Source: an uncultured Prevotellaceae bacterium
Lineage (GTDB): Bacteria > Bacteroidota > Bacteroidia > Bacteroidales > Bacteroidaceae
NCBI GenBank assembly: GCA_947169115.1
Contig: CAMVOK010000020.1
Location: forward strand, 1-61,788
Reading direction: 5' to 3'
Length of the DNA: 61,788 nt
Part shown: positions 54,859-61,788 of the stretch, piece by piece
Layout: the number at the start of each line of letters is the position of its first letter
Numbering within the stretch: the stretch's first letter is position 1
The notes under the pieces: generated by a model
What the model was told of the DNA's origin: nothing
The model's database searches: none
The model's input: the letters and a program-made list of their open reading frames with translations, nothing else
Translations under genes and position numbers: made by a program

Positions 54859-55395
54859 ATGAAAAAAATTAGTCACAATAACACACAAGCCTCAGAGGTA
54901 ACCACTCCCCTCCCACGGGAGGGGCAAGGGGGTGGGGTCATCACCTTTAATACGGAAGGCACCGTTTCCATGCCCGACATTGACCAGCAGCTGATACGCC
55001 GTTGGGTAAACGATGTGGCCGTGTCGTATGGGCGACGTGTGGGCGAGATAAACTATATCTTTGTCGATGACGAACGCATACTGGAGGTCAATCGTCAATT
55101 CCTCGGTCACGACTATTACACCGACATCATTACCTTCGACTATACCCAGGGGCGCATCATCTCTGGCGACCTCTACATATCACTCGACACCGTGCGAAGC
55201 AATGAGGAGGAGATTAGGGGCAAGGAACAAGGAGCAAGGGGCAAGGAGCAAGGAGCAAGGAGCAAGGAACTCCACCGCGTTATCATCCACGGTGTACTCC
55301 ATCTTTGCGGCATCAACGACAAAGGCCCTGGTGAGCGAGAAATCATGGAGGCCTGCGAAGACAAGGCACTGGCCAAATTAAATTTTAAAAATTAA
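54859..55395 (+). CDS. ybeY: Endoribonuclease YbeY, 16S rRNA maturation
   Basis: A 178-residue metal-dependent RNase of ribosome maturation. Core motifs: INYIFVDDERILEVNRQFLG, DIITFDY, ISGDLYISLDTV and HRVIIHGVLHLCGINDKGPG with the metal-binding His pair. The family is normally about 140-155 residues. The excess comes from two repeats read in frame: residues about 14-26 (TTPLPREGQGGGV) from the palindromic element (54901-54942), and residues about 119-137 (RGKEQGARGKEQGARSKE) from GGAGCAA heptamers (55210-55269). The second lies just before the active-site helix. If functional, the enzyme tolerates both. Confidence 0.88.
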   Translation: MKKISHNNTQASEVTTPLPREGQGGGVITFNTEGTVSMPDIDQQLIRRWVNDVAVSYGRRVGEINYIFVDDERILEVNRQFLGHDYYTDIITFDYTQGRIISGDLYISLDTVRSNEEEIRGKEQGARGKEQGARSKELHRVIIHGVLHLCGINDKGPGEREIMEACEDKALAKLNFKN

Positions 55396-55416
55396 AAGCG
55401 AAAAGTTAATATAGCC

Positions 55417-56964
55417 ATGAAACACAAACTTTTATTCTTCACCCTTCACTCTTCACTCTTCACTCTTGCCGCACAGGCACAGCAGCGTCCCAACATCGTC
55501 TATATCATGACCGACGACCACACGGCACAAATGATGTCGTGTTACGGGAACAGCCCCATCCAGACTCCCAACCTCGACCGCATTGCCCAGGAAGGCGTAC
55601 GCTTCAACCACAGTTTTGTGGCCAACTCCCTCTCGGGTCCCAGTCGAGCCTGCATGATTACGGGTAAACTCAGTCACAAGAACGGGTTCACCAACAACGA
55701 ACATGGCATATTCGACGGTTCGCAACAAACTATGCCTAAACTCATGCGACAGGCAGGCTACCAGACAGCCCTCATCGGCAAATGGCACCTCGTAAGTACT
55801 CCCACAGGCTTCGACCACTACGACATTCTGGAAGGACAAGGCGAATACTACAACCCCACCTTCATCCACGACAACGGCACACGCAGCCGAGAAACAGGTT
55901 ACTGCACTGATGTCATTACAGACAAGAGCATCCAGTGGATGGAACAGCGCGACAAGACGCGCCCCTTCATTCTCTTCGTCCACCACAAAGCCTGTCACCG
56001 CGACTGGTTGCCAGACCTCAAGGACATGCACGAATTCGAAGACCAGGTATTCCCCCTACCCGCCAATTTCTGGGACACCTGGGAAGGTCGCGTAGCTGCC
56101 CAACAGCAGGAGATGACGATAGGCTCAAGCCACGACATGGACATTGTCTATGACAACAAAATATACCTCCCCGGTGATAGCAGCCGTCTCACCTCATCAT
56201 ATCTCAACTACGTCAACCGCCTGTCTCCCGAAGACCGTAAACTATACTTCCAGTTCCACGACTCCATATCCCGAGCCTTCAAGGCATATCCTCCAAAGGG
56301 ACGTGCCCTGACGGAATATAAGTTCCAACGCTACATGCGCGACTACTGCAAGGTAACCAAAAGCCTCGATGAAAACGTAGGCCGACTGATGCAGTATCTC
56401 GAAAAGTCGGGACTTCTGGAGAATACCCTCGTTGTCTATACCAGCGACCAGGGATTCTATATGGGCGAACACGGATGGTTCGATAAACGATTCATGTACG
56501 AAGAAAGCCTCAATACCCCCCTCATCATGCGCCTGCCAGAAGGATATGAGAGACGCGGAACCATCGATGAAATGGTGCAAAACATCGACTATGCCCCCAC
56601 CTTCCTCGATATGGCCGGAGCTCCTATACCCGATGACATACAGGGTCGCTCGCTCGTACCTCTGCTCAAGGAGACGAAGAGTCCCAAGAAGTGGCGCAAT
56701 GCCATCTACTACCACTACTATGAGTTCCCTGCCGAGCACATGGTCAAGCGCCACTACGGCATACGTACCAATCGTTACAAACTCATCCACTTCTATCAAG
56801 ACATCGACCAGTGGGAACTCTACGACCTTAAGGAAGACCCCTCCGAGATGCATAACCTCTACGGCGATCCCAAATACAAGAAGGTACAGGCACAGATGCA
56901 CAAACGATTGCGCCAGCTCCAGCACGACTACGACGACCCGATAGAAGAGACCCTTGGAAAATAA
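55417..56964 (+). CDS. Serine-type sulfatase, exported
   Basis: A 515-residue sulfatase. The signal peptide MKHKLLFFTLHSSLFTLAAQ is largely encoded by CTCTTCA heptamers (55435-55472). Metal-site and catalytic motifs: NIVYIMTDDHT, SLSGPSRACMITGKLSHKNG (S-x-P-S-R type; the first Ser becomes formylglycine and needs an anaerobic maturase), GKWHLV and YTSDQGFYMGEHGWFDKRFM. The C-terminal subdomain has GIRTNRYKLIHFYQDIDQWE and LYDLKEDPSEMHNLYGDP. It probably removes sulfate from host or dietary glycans, in keeping with the GH2, GH43 and GH30 genes. No maturase gene lies in this window. Confidence 0.9.
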   Translation: MKHKLLFFTLHSSLFTLAAQAQQRPNIVYIMTDDHTAQMMSCYGNSPIQTPNLDRIAQEGVRFNHSFVANSLSGPSRACMITGKLSHKNGFTNNEHGIFDGSQQTMPKLMRQAGYQTALIGKWHLVSTPTGFDHYDILEGQGEYYNPTFIHDNGTRSRETGYCTDVITDKSIQWMEQRDKTRPFILFVHHKACHRDWLPDLKDMHEFEDQVFPLPANFWDTWEGRVAAQQQEMTIGSSHDMDIVYDNKIYLPGDSSRLTSSYLNYVNRLSPEDRKLYFQFHDSISRAFKAYPPKGRALTEYKFQRYMRDYCKVTKSLDENVGRLMQYLEKSGLLENTLVVYTSDQGFYMGEHGWFDKRFMYEESLNTPLIMRLPEGYERRGTIDEMVQNIDYAPTFLDMAGAPIPDDIQGRSLVPLLKETKSPKKWRNAIYYHYYEFPAEHMVKRHYGIRTNRYKLIHFYQDIDQWELYDLKEDPSEMHNLYGDPKYKKVQAQMHKRLRQLQHDYDDPIEETLGK

Positions 56965-56995
56965 GAAATAGCCGCATCCGAAAATCAGTGAACCT

Positions 56996-57577
56996 ATGGC
57001 ATTGAAAGCATTACGTGACCGCATATTGTCTGACGGTCAGTGCCTGGAAGGAGGCATCCTAAAAGTAGATAGTTTTCTGAACCATCAGATAGACCCTTAT
57101 CTGATGGAACAAATTGGTGCAGAATTTGTCCGTCGCTTTGCGGACATCAAGGTCAACAAGATAGTAACCATCGAAGCATCTGGCATTGTGCCAGCCTTTA
57201 TGGTAGGCTACCTGATGAAACTTCCCGTGGTATTTGCCAAAAAGAAAATACCCTCAACCATAGATAATTTCTATCAGGCTCGGGTTTATTCGTTTACCAA
57301 ACAAACCGAATGTCCTATTGTTCTTAACAAAGAATACCTGAACCCAGACGACCATGTCTTGTTCATCGACGATTTTCTCGCCTGTGGCTATGCCAGCAAA
57401 GGCATTATAGAGTTGTGCCGACAGTCCGGAGCCACAGTCGAAGGCATGGGTTTTGTGATAGAAAAGGAGTTCCAGCACGGCCGCCAGTTCATACGTAAGA
57501 TGGGCATACAGCGCATCGAGTCACTGGCCATCATCGAGTCACTCGACAATGGCGACATCAAGATAAAAGAAGACTAA
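56996..57577 (+). CDS. xpt: Xanthine phosphoribosyltransferase
   Basis: A 193-residue purine salvage enzyme that converts xanthine and PRPP to XMP. Family features: [68 protein letters not shown] and the PRPP-binding loop [17 protein letters not shown]. Length is normal. No purine riboswitch was recognised in the 31-bp gap after the sulfatase gene. It is convergent with the GH43 gene. Confidence 0.95.
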   Translation: MALKALRDRILSDGQCLEGGILKVDSFLNHQIDPYLMEQIGAEFVRRFADIKVNKIVTIEASGIVPAFMVGYLMKLPVVFAKKKIPSTIDNFYQARVYSFTKQTECPIVLNKEYLNPDDHVLFIDDFLACGYASKGIIELCRQSGATVEGMGFVIEKEFQHGRQFIRKMGIQRIESLAIIESLDNGDIKIKED

Positions 57578-57663
57578 ACTGCTCCTCTTTCATTCTCGTG
57601 TAGTTGCACATAGTTGCCGACAGTTCTTTAGCCAGCAGCAACATCACATATAGAGCTATTTAT

Positions 57664-60606
57664 TCAGTATTGTTTCCAATACTCCTCTAGCCGTCGTGCT
57701 TCTTCCTCGGTAATCTGAGTAACAGCACCATGTTTCTGTTCCGAGAAGTTGGCACGCTGGGTGGAACCATCACCAAAATGGCCGATATGACGGAATGTCT
57801 TGAAGTCGGTGGTTTCCATGAAACCGAAATTATGAGGCTTGATGCTGAAGATGTCGTACATCAGGAGCCACTTGTCCTGCCCGATAAGCTTGTACATCGT
57901 CGGAGCCTCGCACGAGCCTTTCTCGGCGTCGATTTGCTGGGGCTGGTATCGGTAACCACGGTTGATATGCTCTGAGATAGCCATCTTGATGCCAGCAGGA
58001 CCTTCCTGCGAACAATAGGTCATGCAATAGCGACCGTCGGGCATGGGGATGATGTCGGCATCGAGAATCTGGACGTTCTCATCGGGATATTCAAACAGCA
58101 CCTGCGGTTCGGTCACAAGTCGGGTGAACTCATCGTTGGCGTATGCGTAATAGAGTTTGGTTTTGCCCTTACCCGTAGGACGAATGGTGAAATAGACCAT
58201 CAGTTTGCCCTCCTCAGGGTCGTAGATGGTCTCGGGCGCCCAAGCACAGCCCAGTTCGCCGAAGTGCTCGGGGAATGCTTCATCAATACGAAAGACAGTG
58301 TGCGTCCAATGGATGAGATCGGTTGACTTCATCAGCACCAGTCCGCGATTATTTCCCCAACCGTATTTCTTTCCGTCGCGTTCCCATTCCGTGTCGCGCT
58401 TGCCGTCACGCATTCCAAAGACATGCAGGTCGGTGGCTGCCACGTAGAAGGTGCCATCAAGAGCACGATAGATGTGGGGGTCACGGATGCCACGCTGTTG
58501 GGCGATGCTGTCACCATTAACGATAGGGCGGTCATTGTTCAGAGCCGTCCAATTGTAGCCGTCACGACTCAATGCCATGTGCAGGCTGTGGTCGGCATCC
58601 TTGTGATAGACCATGAGGTAGGCACCCATTTTAGGCATTTGGCTGACACCTTCGGCGGTAGCGGGAATCCGACGGATGCGCCCCTCGCCGTCATAGCTCA
58701 TCTGCTCGGCTATAATGCTGCGGCTGTAGCTGGTGCCATCGGGCAGACCGCCGTTATGACTAAAGAAGAGCCACTGACCACGAAAGTTAACAATGGAAGG
58801 ATGTGTTGTGTTGGAATTACCAGCAATCTCGCTGATGATGCCCATGGGGGTGTAGGGACCACCAATGTGGTCGGCTACGGCGTATGCAATCTTCTCGGGC
58901 CACTCGGAGGCATAGGTCAGATAGTACTTGCCATTGTATTTATGCATCCACGGAGCCTCGGTGAAAACCCCCTCCCGTCCTCCCCCTCGGGGTAGGAGAA
59001 TCTGGTGGATGTCACCCTCTATCTCAATCATGTTGTCCTTCAGTTTAGCGTAGTAGCATTCTTTGTTTCCCCAGATGATATAGGCCTGTGTCTTTACGGT
59101 GCCCCCTCTATCGGAGGGGGATGGGGGGAGGCTATCGATGAAGATGGCGGGGTCGATGCAAGCCCAGCTGTGTTTCGAGGCAAAGCAGTCCTTGTTGGTG
59201 AGTAGCGGCTTTCCGAGTGCGTCCTTGTAAGGACCGGTAATATTGTCGCTGACGGCTACTCCGATGCCGCACCAGTTGGTGGAAATGTACCAATAATATT
59301 TGCCATCCTTGCCTTTCACCACATGACCTGCATAGGCCTGATGGCTGTCAGCCCATTTGAAGTCGTCGATGCGCAGGGGCGAGGGATACTCCGTCCAGTG
59401 CTTCATGTCGGTGGTCGAGTAAAGTAGCCAGTCCTTCATCACGTAACTCGACTGGTTACCTTCCATGTCGTGACCGGCAAAGAGCCATAGTGTGTCGTTT
59501 TCCACCAGCACGGCAGGGTCGGCGGTGTGCTTGTCGCGTATGATGGGGTTACCGTTGCTCTCGAATTGATGTGTCAGCACATAGCCCCACTTCTGTTGCA
59601 GACGCTCCAGTTCGTCAGCTGTCACCGACATCACCGTGCCGTGACGGGGGAAGAAGTCCTTGCGGAACGACTCTGGCTCCTTCGTAAACGTCTTCAAATC
59701 CTTCGACCGCTGGAACTCGTAGCGGCCAGAGCTATAGAGGTCGTACATCAAAATCCAATCCTCGCTGTTGTTCAGCTGGAATACTCCGCTACCTTCCACA
59801 TGTGTCCTCGTGCCAGCGTAGGCATCGATATATTCAAAGTTCTCCTTATACGGTCCTGTCAACCGTTTCGACGTTGCCTGTTGGATGCCGTTCTTGATTT
59901 CCTTGCCGTTCTCGTCCCTCGTATTGCCCTTGTAGAAAAGATGGTACACGCCATCCTTGTATATGATGTCGTTGTCTATCGAACCATACTTTGCCGCAAA
60001 CAGCACCTTTGGCTCGCTCTCAAAAGCCGTGAAGTCCTTGTTGGCGTAGGCATAATAAGTAATGAGTGTCTTGCGGTCGTTGCGCTGCAGCGTGAAATAA
60101 ATCATGTACTTCTTCGCCTTGCGGTCGTAGATGGTTTGTGGTGCCCACACCCAATAGGCATCACCAAAGTTCTTGCTCCAGTCTTTCGCGAGGTTGATTT
60201 TCGCGTGCGTCCAGTTGACGAGGTCCTTTGACTTCAACAACACGATGCCCGGATTTGCGCCCCAGCCCTGTTTCGGGTCGAAGGTGTGCATGTCCGTTGC
60301 CACGATATAGTAACAGCCGTTCTCGCCCCTCAATATATGTGGGTCGCGGATGCCACCGCTCTCACTGATGCTGTCAGATGCGATAATCGGTCTGTTCCCA
60401 TTCAGCGCATACCAGTTCTGTGCATCCTCGCTAACCGCGAACCGCAACTGCTCCATCTGGTTTTTGTCACCACTACCCTCAAAATAGGCGAAAAGGTAGC
60501 CTGCGGCCTCATCCCCACCCCTTCTCCAAGGGGCGAAGGGAGTATTTATTTGTGCCGAAGCCTGCAAACCCACGGTCATCAAGAATAGAATTGTCAGTTT
60601 CTTCAT
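57664..60606 (-). CDS. GH43-type protein with three five-bladed propellers
   Basis: A 980-residue exported protein (MKKLTILFLMTVGLQASAQ). Three GH43-like propellers follow one another: about 35-345 (GGIRDPHILRGENGCYYIVA, VWAPQTIYD), about 355-650 (TADPAVLVENDTLWLFAGHD, FTEAPWMHKYNGKYYLTYAS) and about 665-975 (RGIRDPHIYRALDGTFYVAA, CAWAPETIYD). Domains 1 and 3 are most alike, suggesting internal duplication. It is likely an arabinofuranosidase/xylosidase-type enzyme, with one domain perhaps only binding. Three palindromic repeat elements are read in frame (60507-60541, 59101-59134, 58964-59000), giving APWRRGGDE, LPPSPSDRGG and LLPRGGGREG. A TATCTTTG box lies at 60647-60640. Confidence 0.85.
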   Translation of the reverse strand: MKKLTILFLMTVGLQASAQINTPFAPWRRGGDEAAGYLFAYFEGSGDKNQMEQLRFAVSEDAQNWYALNGNRPIIASDSISESGGIRDPHILRGENGCYYIVATDMHTFDPKQGWGANPGIVLLKSKDLVNWTHAKINLAKDWSKNFGDAYWVWAPQTIYDRKAKKYMIYFTLQRNDRKTLITYYAYANKDFTAFESEPKVLFAAKYGSIDNDIIYKDGVYHLFYKGNTRDENGKEIKNGIQQATSKRLTGPYKENFEYIDAYAGTRTHVEGSGVFQLNNSEDWILMYDLYSSGRYEFQRSKDLKTFTKEPESFRKDFFPRHGTVMSVTADELERLQQKWGYVLTHQFESNGNPIIRDKHTADPAVLVENDTLWLFAGHDMEGNQSSYVMKDWLLYSTTDMKHWTEYPSPLRIDDFKWADSHQAYAGHVVKGKDGKYYWYISTNWCGIGVAVSDNITGPYKDALGKPLLTNKDCFASKHSWACIDPAIFIDSLPPSPSDRGGTVKTQAYIIWGNKECYYAKLKDNMIEIEGDIHQILLPRGGGREGVFTEAPWMHKYNGKYYLTYASEWPEKIAYAVADHIGGPYTPMGIISEIAGNSNTTHPSIVNFRGQWLFFSHNGGLPDGTSYSRSIIAEQMSYDGEGRIRRIPATAEGVSQMPKMGAYLMVYHKDADHSLHMALSRDGYNWTALNNDRPIVNGDSIAQQRGIRDPHIYRALDGTFYVAATDLHVFGMRDGKRDTEWERDGKKYGWGNNRGLVLMKSTDLIHWTHTVFRIDEAFPEHFGELGCAWAPETIYDPEEGKLMVYFTIRPTGKGKTKLYYAYANDEFTRLVTEPQVLFEYPDENVQILDADIIPMPDGRYCMTYCSQEGPAGIKMAISEHINRGYRYQPQQIDAEKGSCEAPTMYKLIGQDKWLLMYDIFSIKPHNFGFMETTDFKTFRHIGHFGDGSTQRANFSEQKHGAVTQITEEEARRLEEYWKQY

Positions 60607-60773
60607 TGTTATTTGGTTGTTTTTTTAGAGGTCTGAATGCAAAGATACTACATTTCCTCATATTCCTTTACATTATTCCGTCTAAAAACAGCAAAAATTT
60701 TTCAATTAATAATGGGTATGATGCGGAAGGAATATTCCGATAGAATAACATGCGTATCATACTGACGTGTAGT

Positions 60774-61475
60774 TTATTTCTCCATAAACGTGTTGAACGA
60801 ATGGGCGACAAGATTTGCGTTCAGAAATTTCTTGCCGAGTGGGATGCTGAGAGGCTTCGCTTCGTTGTTGATGTTGCCACAGATGATAACGCGCTTGCCA
60901 TCGGGACGCTGGAAGGCAATGGCTTGCAGACCTTCCTTCAACGGATAGAAAGCAAGGAGCGTGCTGCCCGGCTCCACGAAGTGGGAGAAATGCTTATAAG
61001 CGTAGTACTCGGGCGTGTAGCGGTAGGTACGGTTAGCAGAACGTACCTGCACGAGGGCATTCTGTTTCCAGCCCCAGGCACTACGCCCCTGGTCGCAAAG
61101 GATGAAGTTCCAGTTGTAGTATTCGTCACAGCCGTGACCAATGTACTCGTGCAGCAGGTAGAAGGTGTGCTCGCCGGCACGCCAGTCCATCTGGCCATTA
61201 CCGCATTCGCTTTCGCTGCTGACCATGTGTAGGTCAGGGTGATGTTCGCGCATAAAATCAAGATTCTCACGGCCCTCCCACTGGAAACCGAGACCATCAA
61301 TTAATTTACGATTTGACGATTTACAATTTACGATTTCTTCGGCTGGCACAGTGAGGGCACTGACAATCTTTTCCACGTAGTCCTGTCGGTTGGTGTTGAA
61401 CGTGCCTACATAGAGTTTCACCTCGGGATGTTTCTCTTTCAGTGTAGGTGCCAGATATTCCTTATTAAATTTAAC
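60774..61475 (-). pseudogene. GH30 glycosidase, 3' fragment interrupted by repeats
   Basis: The frame encodes the C-terminal part of a GH30 (glucosylceramidase-like) enzyme: FNKEYLAPTLKEKHPEVKLY, GLGFQWEGRENLDFMREHHP, the nucleophile region VSSESECGNG, YNWNFILCDQGRSAWGWKQN, and the beta-sandwich end. Family members are about 490 residues, and the acid/base half is absent. Homology ends at about 61475, where an in-frame TGA (61494-61496) and a long repeat array begin, so the gene appears broken by the array. The 5' part may lie beyond the window. TTTACGA heptamers (61299-61338) are also read in frame, as IVNCKSSNRKLI, just before GLGFQWEG. Confidence 0.75.
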
Positions 61476-61481
61476 GTGAGT

Positions 61482-61788
61482 TCTTGCTCCGTTTCACTAC
61501 GCAAGCGTAGGCAAAGCCGTCCGGTTTCTTGCACGGCAAGCGGCAGAAGCCGATTTCTTGCTTCGCAGACTACGCAAGCGGTAAACCGATTACTTCGACG
61601 AGCGAAGCGGCAACGGAGCGAACGTAGCCCCTTCGGGTCGTCCGATTTCTTGCACGGCAAGCGTAGCCCCTTCGGGTCGTCCGATTACACCCTTCTCTCT
61701 TCTCTCTTCTCACTTTTCACTTCACTCTTAATTCTTCACTCTTAATTCTTCACTCTTAATTCTTCACTCTTAATTCTTCACTCTTAAT
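61482..61788. repeat. Array of five GTAATCGG-family units plus heptamer tail
   Basis: Read on the minus strand from about 61692, five units of 29-56 bp each begin ATCGG/ACCGG and most end GCAAGAA. The interior hairpin differs between units (CCCGAAGGGG, TTCGACGAGCGAA, GCGTAGTCTGCG). On the right the array passes into TTCTCTC and AATTCTT/CACTCTT heptamers that run off the window end. Confidence 0.85.

Noticed and set aside
61428..61745. 105-residue plus-strand frame at the window end
   Set aside because: It translates the GTAATCGG array and heptamers only; repeats like RSPFGSSD are by-products of the DNA repeat.

Overview
The window reads as a chromosome segment of a Prevotella-like member of the Bacteroidales. 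Support comes from Bacteroidetes-type promoters (TTG, 20-21 nt, TAnnTTTG), a short TonB-dependent receptor paired with a DUF4249 lipoprotein, a BspA-type leucine-rich-repeat gene, an imelysin/di-heme oxidoreductase iron operon, many glycan-degrading enzymes (GH2, GH127, GH43, GH30, sulfatase) and an OmpA-like porin. No rRNA, tRNA or CRISPR array was seen.

Layout. 0.1-0.33 kb: IS4-type remnant. 0.4-3.9 kb: outer-membrane barrel, TolB-like propeller protein, XRE regulator and CotH-like lipoprotein. 4.0-4.34 kb: a promoter-to-terminator unit that looks like a non-coding RNA or long leader. 4.4-8.7 kb: lipoprotein/TonB receptor/DUF4249 operon, then a 23-bp tandem array. 9.2-10.3 kb: ECF sigma factor and probable anti-sigma protein. 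10.5-14.5 kb: large GH2 beta-galactosidase. 14.7-18.3 kb: ribF, a feoAB fusion and a small Cys-rich FeoB partner. 18.4-28.3 kb: an eight-gene minus-strand operon for iron or heme handling and cytochrome maturation (porin, imelysin, di-heme oxidoreductase, second porin, cytochrome c lipoprotein, RidA-like, Ccs, DacB). 28.4-30.8 kb: a divergent hemerythrin-LuxR regulator with an NhaD antiporter. 30.9-35.2 kb: GH127 and a THUMP-like methyltransferase.

36.8-47 kb is an accessory island, AT-rich in its left half, that begins inside a truncated BspA gene. It holds a Cys-rich methyltransferase-like/DUF1848 pair, an AlbA_2 regulator, a cytosolic Sel1 plus leucine-rich-repeat pair, an excisionase-like HTH gene followed by three structured repeats, a DUF4143 ATPase with upstream direct repeats, a long hairpin and a possible HipA-like remnant. 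47.6-57.6 kb returns to core genes: OmpA porin, GNAT-like protein, parE, coaD, S41 protease, ybeY, sulfatase and xpt. 57.7 kb to the end: a three-propeller GH43 protein and a GH30 gene broken by a repeat array.

The most striking feature is repeat invasion of coding DNA. Three families occur between genes and also in frame inside them: (i) tandem heptanucleotides of many different sequences; (ii) a CCCCTCCC/GGGAGGGG palindromic element; (iii) a GTAATCGGACG...GCAAGAA element that sits among heptamer runs. They lie at domain linkers and N-termini, encode the hydrophobic core of several signal peptides, supply the TTG start of coaD, and occur in the essential-type genes parE and ybeY.
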